A DNA stretch of 7,208 bases from Leucothrix mucor (GTDB taxonomy: Bacteria > Pseudomonadota > Gammaproteobacteria > Thiotrichales > Thiotrichaceae). Position numbers and translations under genes: made by a program. The notes below the pieces were generated by a model. That model was not told the origin of the DNA, did not search any database, and was given only the letters and a program-made list of their open reading frames with translations. The stretch lies in NCBI GenBank assembly GCA_015662325.1, contig DQUJ01000208.1, positions 1 to 7,208 on the forward strand. Reading direction: 5' to 3'. Below are positions 1-6,492 of this stretch, piece after piece. Within the stretch, counting starts at the first letter, position 1, and each line of letters begins with the position of its first letter.

Positions 1-387
1 ACCGAATGGATGACAGAAGAAGGAAAAGTAGAAACACGTGATGCCGATTCGGATAAGGGTGGCACCATGCGTTTAGGTGGACAGCCGTGTAATTTGAAAA
101 AAGGCTCGTTGGCTCAGAAAACCTATGGTGCAGATAGCATTGTAGAGCGTCATCGTCATCGTTATGAATTTAATAATAATTACCGTGATCAATTAAGCAA
201 AAAAGGCTTGATACTTTCGGGTGTTTCGCAAGATGAAAGCCTAGTAGAAATGGTAGAATTAGCGGGTCATCCGTGGTTTTTGGCTTGTCAGTTTCATCCT
301 GAATTTAAATCACGTCCACGTACAGGGCATCCTTTGTTTACGGGTTATGTTCAGGCAGCGTTGGATTACCATGACTCACAAGCGTAA
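1..387 (+). CDS. pyrG: CTP synthase, C-terminal part (5' end outside window)
   Basis: This is the last 128 codons of CTP synthase, open in frame from the first base of the window. The enzyme makes CTP from UTP, ATP and glutamine in the cytoplasm. The segment belongs to the class I glutamine amidotransferase domain. It carries the GGTMRLG stretch, the [12 protein letters not shown] segment and near the end CQFHPEF, whose His and Glu are the second and third members of the Cys-His-Glu triad. The nucleophilic Cys, the synthase domain and the start lie upstream of the window. The sequence tracks E. coli PyrG closely to the end and stops after a normal short tail, so it is truncated by the window and not broken. 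kdsA follows 71 bases downstream on the same strand, as in many gammaproteobacteria. Confidence 0.96.
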   Translation, partial: TEWMTEEGKVETRDADSDKGGTMRLGGQPCNLKKGSLAQKTYGADSIVERHRHRYEFNNNYRDQLSKKGLILSGVSQDESLVEMVELAGHPWFLACQFHPEFKSRPRTGHPLFTGYVQAALDYHDSQA

Positions 388-458
388 TTGTAAGTGCTCG
401 TGCAGTCTCAGAAAACTAAGCTATCTAGGTAGGCTAAAAGGTAGCGAAGGAAGTTAGT

Positions 459-1292
459 ATGAAGTTATGTCACTTTGAAGTTGGCCAAGATAAACCATTT
501 TTCTTGATTTCAGGTCCCTGTGTAGTGGAATCTGAAAAGCTCACTATGGAGATTGCGACTACCTTAAAGGAACTCACCGATGAGTTAGGTATTCCTTATA
601 TTTTTAAAGCATCGTTTGATAAAGCCAATCGTTCTTCTCACGATAGTTTTCGTGGACCGGGAATGGAAGAGGGTTTGCGCATTTTAGAAAAAGTAAAAAC
701 CGATCTAGGCTTGCCGATTATTACCGACATTCACGAAGATACGCCTCTTGATGAAGTTGCGTCTGTTGTCGATGTAATGCAAACACCCGCATTTTTATGT
801 CGTCAAACTAACTTTATTCAAAACGCGGCAAAGCAGGGGATTCCTTTAAATATCAAAAAAGGGCAGTTCTTAGCACCGTGGGATATGAAAAATGTGGTGG
901 ATAAAGCCAAAGCCACCGGCAATGAGCAAATCATGGTATGTGAACGTGGTTACACCTTTGGTTATAATACGCTCATCTCGGATATGCGCGGTTTAGCGAC
1001 CATGCGAGAAACAGGTTGTCCCGTGGTATTTGATGCAACCCATTCAGTACAGCAACCTGGTGGACAGGGGAATTGTTCGGGCGGCGAACGTCAGCATGTA
1101 CCAGTATTAGCACGAGCAGCAATGGCAGTGGGAATTGCGGGGATATTTATGGAATCACACCCTAATCCAGAAGAAGCTTTGAGCGATGGTCCAAACTCTT
1201 GGCCAACGGGTAGAATGCGGGAACTACTAGAAACCTTGCTAAAGCTTGATCAGGTTGTAAAAGCGGATCCCTTTTTAGAAAACACACTTTAA
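459..1292 (+). CDS. kdsA: 2-dehydro-3-deoxyphosphooctonate aldolase (KDO-8-P synthase), metal-dependent type
   Basis: KdsA condenses phosphoenolpyruvate with arabinose 5-phosphate to KDO 8-phosphate, the precursor of the inner-core sugar of lipopolysaccharide, so the organism should have a Gram-negative outer membrane. The 277 residues match the usual length. The family motif KANRSS is at 55-60 and GNCSGGERQ at 204-212. Cys21 in SGPCVVES occupies the place where E. coli KdsA has Asn26. His195, Glu232 and Asp243 are also present. These four match the metal ligands of Aquifex KdsA (Cys11, His185, Glu222, Asp233) at a constant offset of 10, which marks the metal-dependent class. The start is supported by AAGGAAG at 447-453, five bases before ATG. 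The gene lies between pyrG and eno, and a hairpin follows its stop. The identification is secure; the metal class rests on residue positions only. Confidence 0.97.
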   Translation: MKLCHFEVGQDKPFFLISGPCVVESEKLTMEIATTLKELTDELGIPYIFKASFDKANRSSHDSFRGPGMEEGLRILEKVKTDLGLPIITDIHEDTPLDEVASVVDVMQTPAFLCRQTNFIQNAAKQGIPLNIKKGQFLAPWDMKNVVDKAKATGNEQIMVCERGYTFGYNTLISDMRGLATMRETGCPVVFDATHSVQQPGGQGNCSGGERQHVPVLARAAMAVGIAGIFMESHPNPEEALSDGPNSWPTGRMRELLETLLKLDQVVKADPFLENTL

Positions 1293-1302
1293 TATTTTTA
1301 AC

Positions 1303-1330
1303 AACCCCACTTCGTATTAGGAGTGGGGTT
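1303..1330 (+). terminator. Hairpin between kdsA and eno (terminator-like, no T-run)
   Basis: Bases 1303-1313 (AACCCCACTTC) pair with 1320-1330 (GGAGTGGGGTT) through 11 pairs including one G-T wobble, with a six-base loop GTATTA. The stem is strong and sits 11 bases after the kdsA stop. What follows is ATACAAAATT and not a run of T, so a full intrinsic terminator is not evident on either strand. It may be a partial terminator, an mRNA 3'-end stabiliser or a processing site separating kdsA from eno. Confidence 0.5.
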
Positions 1331-1344
1331 ATACAAAATTCAAA

Positions 1345-1350
1345 TATAAT
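1345..1350 (+). promoter_or_regulatory. Possible -10 box upstream of eno
   Basis: The sequence TATAAT, an exact sigma-70 -10 consensus, lies 18 bases before the eno start codon and just after the kdsA-eno hairpin. No good -35 hexamer is seen 16-18 bases upstream, because that position falls inside the GC-rich right arm of the hairpin, and there is no extended TG. The region is AT-rich, so chance occurrence is quite possible. If real, the 5' leader of the eno mRNA would be very short. Confidence 0.25.
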
Positions 1351-1356
1351 ATATAA

Positions 1357-2670
<1,314 letters not shown>

Positions 2671-2713
2671 ATAAAAGCTAATTCTAGATAATTAGAAAGT
2701 GGTAATATAGCCC

Positions 2714-3139
2714 ATGAAAGCATTATTATTTGTTGCCGCTATTCTCCTCGTTTTGCTGTTAGCAGGACAGTGGGTGGGTAGCGGTAGCTATCCAGATCGT
2801 TGGCGGATGGAACAAGAAATTACGGCACAAGAAAAATCCAATAAAGAACAAAAAGATAAAAATCGTAAGATTCAAGCTGAATTAAATGATTTGGCATCGG
2901 GTAGCGACGCGATAGAAGAACGCGCCCGAAGTGAGCTCGGTATGACCAAAAAAGGGGAAACTTTTTATGAGGTTGTTTTACAGCCTGAAGTAAAAGATGA
3001 ACCTGCGGCTAAATTGTCTGCTGAAGAACAAGAAGAGCTACGCTTAAAAAAACCGATGCCATTTTCAGCGCCGCTTTCATTGCCTAATAAAGTATTGCCG
3101 ATAGAAGCTGAAATTGAAGCCAAAGACAAATCTAACTAA
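2714..3139 (+). CDS. ftsB: Cell division protein FtsB with extended C-terminal tail
   Basis: FtsB is a small bitopic inner-membrane protein that forms the FtsQLB complex and helps activate septal peptidoglycan synthesis. Residues 3-19 form one hydrophobic membrane segment near the N-terminus. A charged, heptad-like coiled coil runs over about 31-60, followed by the family's most conserved block, IEERARSELGMTKKGETFY, at 67-85, which resembles the E. coli version closely. The protein is 141 residues, whereas E. coli FtsB is a little over 100. The extra length is all after residue 90 and is rich in Glu, Lys and Pro, so likely disordered and periplasmic. The position between eno and ispD is the standard one for ftsB. 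The ribosome binding site is poor (AAGTGG at 2697-2702, 11 bases before ATG). No alternative in-frame start preserves the membrane segment. Confidence 0.93.
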   Translation: MKALLFVAAILLVLLLAGQWVGSGSYPDRWRMEQEITAQEKSNKEQKDKNRKIQAELNDLASGSDAIEERARSELGMTKKGETFYEVVLQPEVKDEPAAKLSAEEQEELRLKKPMPFSAPLSLPNKVLPIEAEIEAKDKSN

Positions 3140-3147
3140 CTGCGTAG

Positions 3148-3939
3148 ATGAATCAATCAACGAATAAACAAAATGATGAAGGCGATCAATGCGACCAAGC
3201 TGTATGGGTTGTTATTCCCGCTGCGGGAGTAGGCAAACGTATGCAATCGGACGTACCTAAACAGTACATTCGTATCCTAGATAAAACCGTTATCGAACAT
3301 ACTTTAGAGTGTTTTACGTCTCATCCACGTGTTGCAGGTATCGTCATTGCACTGCATAGTGATGATCCTTATTGGAAAAATATTGCAAATAAAATCCAAT
3401 CAGCGGTGCCTATTTATACGGTTGAAGGCGGACAGGAACGTTGTGAATCGGTTATGCAAGGACTTGATTATCTAAGTATGGTAGAGCGTCTCAAAAAAGA
3501 TCAATGGGTGATGGTACATGATGCTGCAAGACCTTGTTTGATCAGTAAAGATATAGACGCGCTGTTAGCATTAATTAATCAAACAGATGATTCTGCTAAT
3601 GGGACTGTCATAGGCGGCATTCTCGCAACTCCTGTCAAAGACACGATGAAACGTGCAAAGCAGGGCACAAACACAATATTGAAAACAGAATCACGTGATG
3701 ATTTATGGCATGCCTTAACGCCGCAACTGTTCCGTTTGGGCGAACTGTACGATGCCTTAGAACAAGGGCTTGACGCGCAAGCAAACATTACCGATGAAGC
3801 TTCTGCATTAGAACGTTTAGACAAGTTTCCTGTGTTAGTAGAAGGTAGCGCCACAAACATAAAAATAACCCATCCCGGGGATGTTGAAATAGCCACTGAT
3901 TTTCTTTCTTCAAAACTTCAAATTAAGGATACAGAATGA
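3148..3939 (+). CDS. ispD: 2-C-methyl-D-erythritol 4-phosphate cytidylyltransferase
   Basis: IspD transfers CMP from CTP to methylerythritol 4-phosphate, the third step of the non-mevalonate isoprenoid route. The nucleotide-binding motif [11 protein letters not shown] lies at 23-33. Arg31, Lys38, Asp125 (VHDAARPC), Arg183 ([11 protein letters not shown]) and Lys239 (NIKITHP) correspond to E. coli Arg20, Lys27, Asp106, Arg157 and Lys213. ITDEASALE is at 214-222. At 263 residues it is longer than E. coli IspD because of a polar N-terminal tail of about 18 residues and a small insertion around 108-118. The ATG at 3148 is the only in-frame ATG before the conserved core. It lacks a clear Shine-Dalgarno sequence and lies 8 bases after the ftsB stop, so translation is probably coupled to ftsB. 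The stop overlaps the start of ispF. Confidence 0.97.
   Translation: MNQSTNKQNDEGDQCDQAVWVVIPAAGVGKRMQSDVPKQYIRILDKTVIEHTLECFTSHPRVAGIVIALHSDDPYWKNIANKIQSAVPIYTVEGGQERCESVMQGLDYLSMVERLKKDQWVMVHDAARPCLISKDIDALLALINQTDDSANGTVIGGILATPVKDTMKRAKQGTNTILKTESRDDLWHALTPQLFRLGELYDALEQGLDAQANITDEASALERLDKFPVLVEGSATNIKITHPGDVEIATDFLSSKLQIKDTE
3925..3929 (+). promoter_or_regulatory. Ribosome binding site of ispF inside ispD
   Basis: AAGGA lies six bases before the ispF ATG at 3936, within the last codons of ispD. It supports the overlapping ATGA start and suggests that ispF can recruit ribosomes itself as well as use those finishing ispD. Confidence 0.7.
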
Positions 3940-4433
3940 CGTTTCGTATCGGCAATGGCTACGACGTACATGCTTTTAGTCAAGGAAAGGGCAAAGATGA
4001 GGGTGATTCTATCGTTTTGGGTGGTGTCACCATCCCGCACAATAAATCCTTAATCGCTCATTCCGATGGTGATGTTTTAATCCATGCGCTGTGCGATGCC
4101 TTATTAGGCGCGTTAGCATTGGGTGATATTGGTCAACACTTTCCCGATAATGATCAAAAATTTGCCGAAATAGACAGTCGTGTATTACTACGCCATGTGA
4201 ATCAATTAATAAAAAAAGCAGGCTTTAAACTGAGCAACTGTGATTGCACCGTGGTGGCTCAAAGCCCAAAACTTGCGCCGTACATTGTGGATATGCGCAC
4301 GCTTTTGGCAAAAGACTTAGGCGTAGCTATTGAAGCAGTCAGCGTTAAAGCGACGACAACTGAAAAACTTGGTTTTACGGGGAGAGAAGAAGGTATTGCG
4401 GTTTATGCGGTGGTTTTGTTAGAAAAAGCATAA
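3936..4433 (+). CDS. ispF: 2-C-methyl-D-erythritol 2,4-cyclodiphosphate synthase
   Basis: IspF cyclises the CDP-ME 2-phosphate intermediate to MEcPP with release of CMP, two steps after IspD in the isoprenoid pathway; the family forms homotrimers. The zinc ligands are Asp10 and His12 in GYDVHAF and His50 in [14 protein letters not shown] is at 42-46, FPDND at 69-73 and the signature [13 protein letters not shown] at 138-150. The 165 residues are slightly longer than E. coli IspF, owing to a polar insertion (about [11 protein letters not shown], 15-25) in the first loop after the zinc motif. The start overlaps the ispD stop as ATGA, which together with AAGGA six bases upstream makes this start convincing. 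It is the last gene of the + strand run; truD or surE, often next in gammaproteobacteria, is absent here and a convergent gene follows instead. Confidence 0.97.
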   Translation: MTFRIGNGYDVHAFSQGKGKDEGDSIVLGGVTIPHNKSLIAHSDGDVLIHALCDALLGALALGDIGQHFPDNDQKFAEIDSRVLLRHVNQLIKKAGFKLSNCDCTVVAQSPKLAPYIVDMRTLLAKDLGVAIEAVSVKATTTEKLGFTGREEGIAVYAVVLLEKA

Positions 4434-4614
4434 GCGCTATTTTGTACTATACTATTTAGATATGGGCAATTATTGCCTCCGTTCCAGAGGCTAAATTGAT
4501 TTCTGATCGACCGCCTGATAGGCATTTTTAAGGTGTCCATACCTCCCGCGCGCGCAAAGGACTCGCATATAAATAAGCTTTCTACCGTTTTAATTAAAGT
4601 TTGATTAATAATAA
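4434..4614. other. Intergenic region between convergent genes, no gene seen
   Basis: This 181-base gap separates the stop codons of ispF (+) and the CBS-domain gene (-). It contains small inverted repeats: GGCAA/TTGCC at 4465-4477, overlapping and mutually exclusive with GCCTC/GAGGC at 4475-4491, then GCCT/AGGC at 4513-4523. It also contains an alternating run CGCGCGCGC at 4547-4555 that is unusual in this AT-rich context. A - strand open frame crosses the region but overlaps the end of ispF and looks unlike a protein. I see no tRNA or recognised RNA family. Confidence 0.6.
4513..4529 (+). terminator. Weak candidate terminator downstream of ispF
   Basis: GCCT (4513-4516) and AGGC (4520-4523) can form a 4-base stem with a 3-base loop, followed by A and five T. 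This has the order of an intrinsic terminator for the + strand operon, but the stem is much shorter than usual, so it could be chance. Confidence 0.3.
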
Positions 4615-4618
4615 TCAA
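4601..4618. repeat. AT-rich inverted repeat over the end of the CBS gene
   Basis: TTGATTA (4601-4607) and TAATCAA (4612-4618) form a perfect 7-base inverted repeat around the loop ATAA, covering the stop codon of the - strand CBS gene. It has only one G-C pair. No clean T-run follows on the - strand, where the next bases read ACTTTAATTAAAAC. It could be a poor terminator for the - strand genes or simply AT-rich symmetry. Confidence 0.3.
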
Positions 4619-5046
4619 TGCTCATCACACAGCTTTACCAAACCTTCCAGCACAATATCGTTATAACTGACCATGCCTATAATATCGCCACATTCGGTTT
4701 TTACTACGGGTGCTACGTTTAAACCAAAGCGGCTAAATAAGCGTGAGCAATAACGAATATCCATATCATCTCGGACGCAGATGACGGGTTTTGACATGAT
4801 TTCATAAATATTCACACGCTCGGGCGAGCGGTCTTTAGCAATGACTTTTTTGGCTATGTCGGCTAATAATACGATGCCGTATTCATCGTCTTCGTCGCGT
4901 TTGTTTACAATCAACACATGGGAGTCGTGGTGTTCCATTTTCTGCAATGCCGACTTTACGGTAGCAACACCATCGACCATATTGAAGTTTTTCTTCATGA
5001 CATCGCTTACGCGAATAATGGGTTTCTTTTCCATTTGGTTTTCCAT
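4615..5046 (-). CDS. Protein of two CBS domains, probable regulator of the adjacent transport genes
   Basis: The 143 residues consist almost entirely of a pair of CBS domains, roughly 11-70 and 78-140, with no catalytic or membrane part. Each has the typical opening (RVSDVMKKN; IYEIMSKPV) and closing pattern (GIVLLADIAKKV at 57-68; GMVSYNDIVLEG at 124-135). Such pairs form a Bateman module that commonly binds AMP, ATP or related nucleotides and gates an associated protein. The ligand cannot be read from this sequence. The ATG at 5046 has GGAG at 5053-5056 six bases upstream; a second ATG four codons in is possible. The gene begins 35 bases after the P-II-like gene on the same strand and ends the four-gene set. 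I infer that it senses cell energy state for the DUF1538 membrane proteins. A cytoplasmic location is expected, as there is no signal peptide. Confidence 0.88.
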   Translation of the reverse strand: MENQMEKKPIIRVSDVMKKNFNMVDGVATVKSALQKMEHHDSHVLIVNKRDEDDEYGIVLLADIAKKVIAKDRSPERVNIYEIMSKPVICVRDDMDIRYCSRLFSRFGLNVAPVVKTECGDIIGMVSYNDIVLEGLVKLCDEH

Positions 5047-5081
5047 TGGATTCTCCAGTAGGTTATCAATTAGGCTTTCTA

Positions 5082-5432
5082 TTAGAGAATTTCTTCAACT
5101 TTTTCAGTCAGTTTCTCTATTTGATGGGTGATGCCGACGGCATCTTCGACGTCTATTTGAAATGCAACACCTGCGCCTTTTTGGGTGTCGAATTCACCCA
5201 CGCGACTGATCGTTTCTAGTATATGCCGACTGAGGTGTTCTTCCACTAGCATGAGTAGCATATCGCGTTGGGTTTCGAGGGTGAGCCCAAAAAAGGTTTT
5301 GCTTTTTTCGATGCCCTCACCGTTTGCATTGTTGATCACAGTTGTACCTGTCGCGCCTGCTTCACGGGCAGCTTCGATAACGGTATCGGTTTTGCTGTCA
5401 TCAACAAGGGCAATTATTAATTTAAAATGCAT
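5082..5432 (-). CDS. P-II-like small regulatory protein
   Basis: At 116 residues it has the size and pattern of the P-II superfamily of trimeric signal proteins. It opens with a hydrophobic strand FKLIIALVDD, then a helix and GATGTTVINNANGEG at 26-40, which aligns with the GITGMTV region of GlnB. The second half, with VGEFDTQKGAGVAFQIDVEDAVGI (78-101, given here in broken form: VGEFDTQKGAGVA, FQIDVEDAVGI), resembles the nucleotide-binding B-loop and last strand. The T-loop is not classical: no YRGAEY motif and hence no Tyr51 uridylylation site. KTFFGLTLETQRD takes its place. A helical tail (about 102-116) is added. Good ribosome binding bases GGAG lie at 5437-5440, four before ATG. It lies between the DUF1538 genes and the CBS gene. 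I infer that it binds or senses for the membrane pair, as GlnK does for AmtB; the effector is unknown. Confidence 0.8.
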   Translation of the reverse strand: MHFKLIIALVDDSKTDTVIEAAREAGATGTTVINNANGEGIEKSKTFFGLTLETQRDMLLMLVEEHLSRHILETISRVGEFDTQKGAGVAFQIDVEDAVGITHQIEKLTEKVEEIL

Positions 5433-5669
5433 GGTACTCCTACCTCTTAATCATTTTGATTTGTATCGGATGCCTTATGAGCATAGGATTATGGATTGAA
5501 TAATATCGAAAGTATAAGGCAGGTGTTTTGGTGTAGGTCACTTGTATGTCAAGAGGCGCATAGTAATTCTGCATTCGCTTTAAGTCATTTGCAAGCAAAG
5601 CACTAAATACGCAATGATTTGAGATCATGCGACCTGAGCCAAAAAGACAAGTTAGGCTTTGGATATTAT
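5433..5669 (-). other. 237-base spacer between DUF1538 and P-II-like genes
   Basis: The spacer is long compared with the other gaps in this set. Reading on the - strand it contains TTGACA and, 30 bases further, TATACT, but their spacing is wrong for one sigma-70 promoter. No hairpin with a T-run is seen. An open frame of 62 codons (5628 to 5440) crosses it and ends 7 bases before the P-II-like start, but it matches nothing I know and has only AGG as a weak ribosome site. An internal promoter for the regulator pair or a leader RNA is possible but not shown. Confidence 0.4.
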
Positions 5670-6479
5670 TTAATTCTTAATCCTCCTATTTATATATTCA
5701 GATATTTGTGCATACGCCATTACCGACATAATGGGAAATAAACTAGCAAATGCAATCAAGCCAAAGCCATCCATTAATGGGTTACGTCCCGGTACAGTTT
5801 CTGCAAGACCTAAGCCAAGTGCCGCCACTAATGGAACGGTTACGGTGGATGTGGTAACACCGCCCGAATCATAGGCGAGTGGCACGATCATTTTGGGCGC
5901 AAAAAAGGTTTGGATTACCACAATGACATAGCCAGTAATAATAAACCAATGTAAAGGATAGCCTGTAACGATTCGGAAAGTACCCAAACCAATACCCACG
6001 GCTACACCGAAGGCAACCGCTAAACGCAAACCCCAAACACCGATTGATCCGCTAGAAACCTGATTTGCTTTGATAGCAACCGCAATTAAAGAAGGTTCGG
6101 CAATGGTGGTGCTAAAACCGATGGCGATGGCAAAAATATAAACCCAAAAATAATCCTGCCAACGAATCGTTGTGGCGATATGTTCTACGCCTGCATAGAT
6201 AAAATTAGGATCAGTGAGCTGTTCTGCCATCAAGCGACCTAAAGGGAATAAGGCTTGCTCTAAGCCCTGTAAAAATAACGCTAAGCCAATCAAAACATAA
6301 ACAAAACCAATAATTACTTTACGCAGATTTGGGATGGGTTTCCGTAAGATAAAAAACTGAAAACCAAATAAGATTATTATAATGGGTAGTACATCTTTCA
6401 CTGTTGCGAATAATACGCCAGAGAAATCGGCAATCCATTGAGTAATTGCGGGTAACATTGAGGATAAAATAGCGTCCAT
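5670..6479 (-). CDS. DUF1538-type integral membrane protein, second of a tandem pair
   Basis: This 269-residue inner-membrane protein matches the DUF1538 family by its motifs GFSTTIAEP (121-129), [15 protein letters not shown] (202-216) and GRNPLMDGFGL (231-241). I estimate membrane segments near 29-45, 55-73, 109-137, 148-171, 176-194, a glycine/threonine-rich possibly re-entrant stretch at 195-226, and 238-258. The basic loop LRKPIPNLRK and the basic C-terminus suggest both are cytoplasmic. No function or substrate is established for the family as far as I know; a transporter or channel is inferred. I chose the ATG at 6479: it lies 13 bases after the upstream stop with GGAA at 6488-6491, and it drops ten polar residues. 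An ATG at 6509 would overlap the upstream gene. It is a paralogue of the preceding gene, sharing all three motifs. A P-II-like gene follows. Confidence 0.85.
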   Translation of the reverse strand: MDAILSSMLPAITQWIADFSGVLFATVKDVLPIIIILFGFQFFILRKPIPNLRKVIIGFVYVLIGLALFLQGLEQALFPLGRLMAEQLTDPNFIYAGVEHIATTIRWQDYFWVYIFAIAIGFSTTIAEPSLIAVAIKANQVSSGSIGVWGLRLAVAFGVAVGIGLGTFRIVTGYPLHWFIITGYVIVVIQTFFAPKMIVPLAYDSGGVTTSTVTVPLVAALGLGLAETVPGRNPLMDGFGLIAFASLFPIMSVMAYAQISEYINRRIKN

Positions 6480-6487
6480 TAGGTATT

Positions 6488-6491
6488 TTCC
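6488..6491 (-). promoter_or_regulatory. Ribosome binding site deciding the start of the second DUF1538 gene
   Basis: On the - strand GGAA lies eight bases before the ATG at 6479 and directly after the stop codon of the preceding gene. The alternative ATG at 6509 has only GGGTT immediately before it, too close to act well. This favours the shorter protein and translational coupling of the pair. Confidence 0.45.
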
Positions 6492-6492
6492 A

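Noticed and set aside
2678..2695. Inverted repeat CTAATT/AATTAG between eno and ftsB
   Set aside because: Six mostly A-T pairs with no T-run after it; too weak to call a terminator in AT-rich sequence.
3579..3896. 105-codon open frame antisense to ispD
   Set aside because: It lies wholly inside the certain ispD gene on the other strand and has no independent signal.
4403..4618. 71-codon open frame on the - strand across the convergent gap
   Set aside because: It runs into the 3' end of ispF, its residues look like non-coding translation and it resembles no family.
4841..5131. 96-codon open frame on the + strand opposite the CBS gene
   Set aside because: It is a shadow of a clear double-CBS gene; Ser/Phe-rich and without a ribosome site.
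5185..5499. 104-codon open frame on the + strand opposite the P-II-like gene
   Set aside because: Its Ser/Arg/Val-rich product is typical of the complement of a coding strand; the - strand gene has the family pattern and a good ribosome site.
5440..5628. 62-codon open frame on the - strand between the DUF1538 and P-II-like genes
   Set aside because: It has no recognisable motif, no good ribosome site and a residue mix unlike its neighbours. I kept it only as a possibility within the spacer finding.
5620..5650. Sigma-54-like TGGC...GC pattern upstream of the P-II-like gene on the - strand
   Set aside because: The GG to GC spacing is eight bases where ten are needed, so it is not a valid -24/-12 site.
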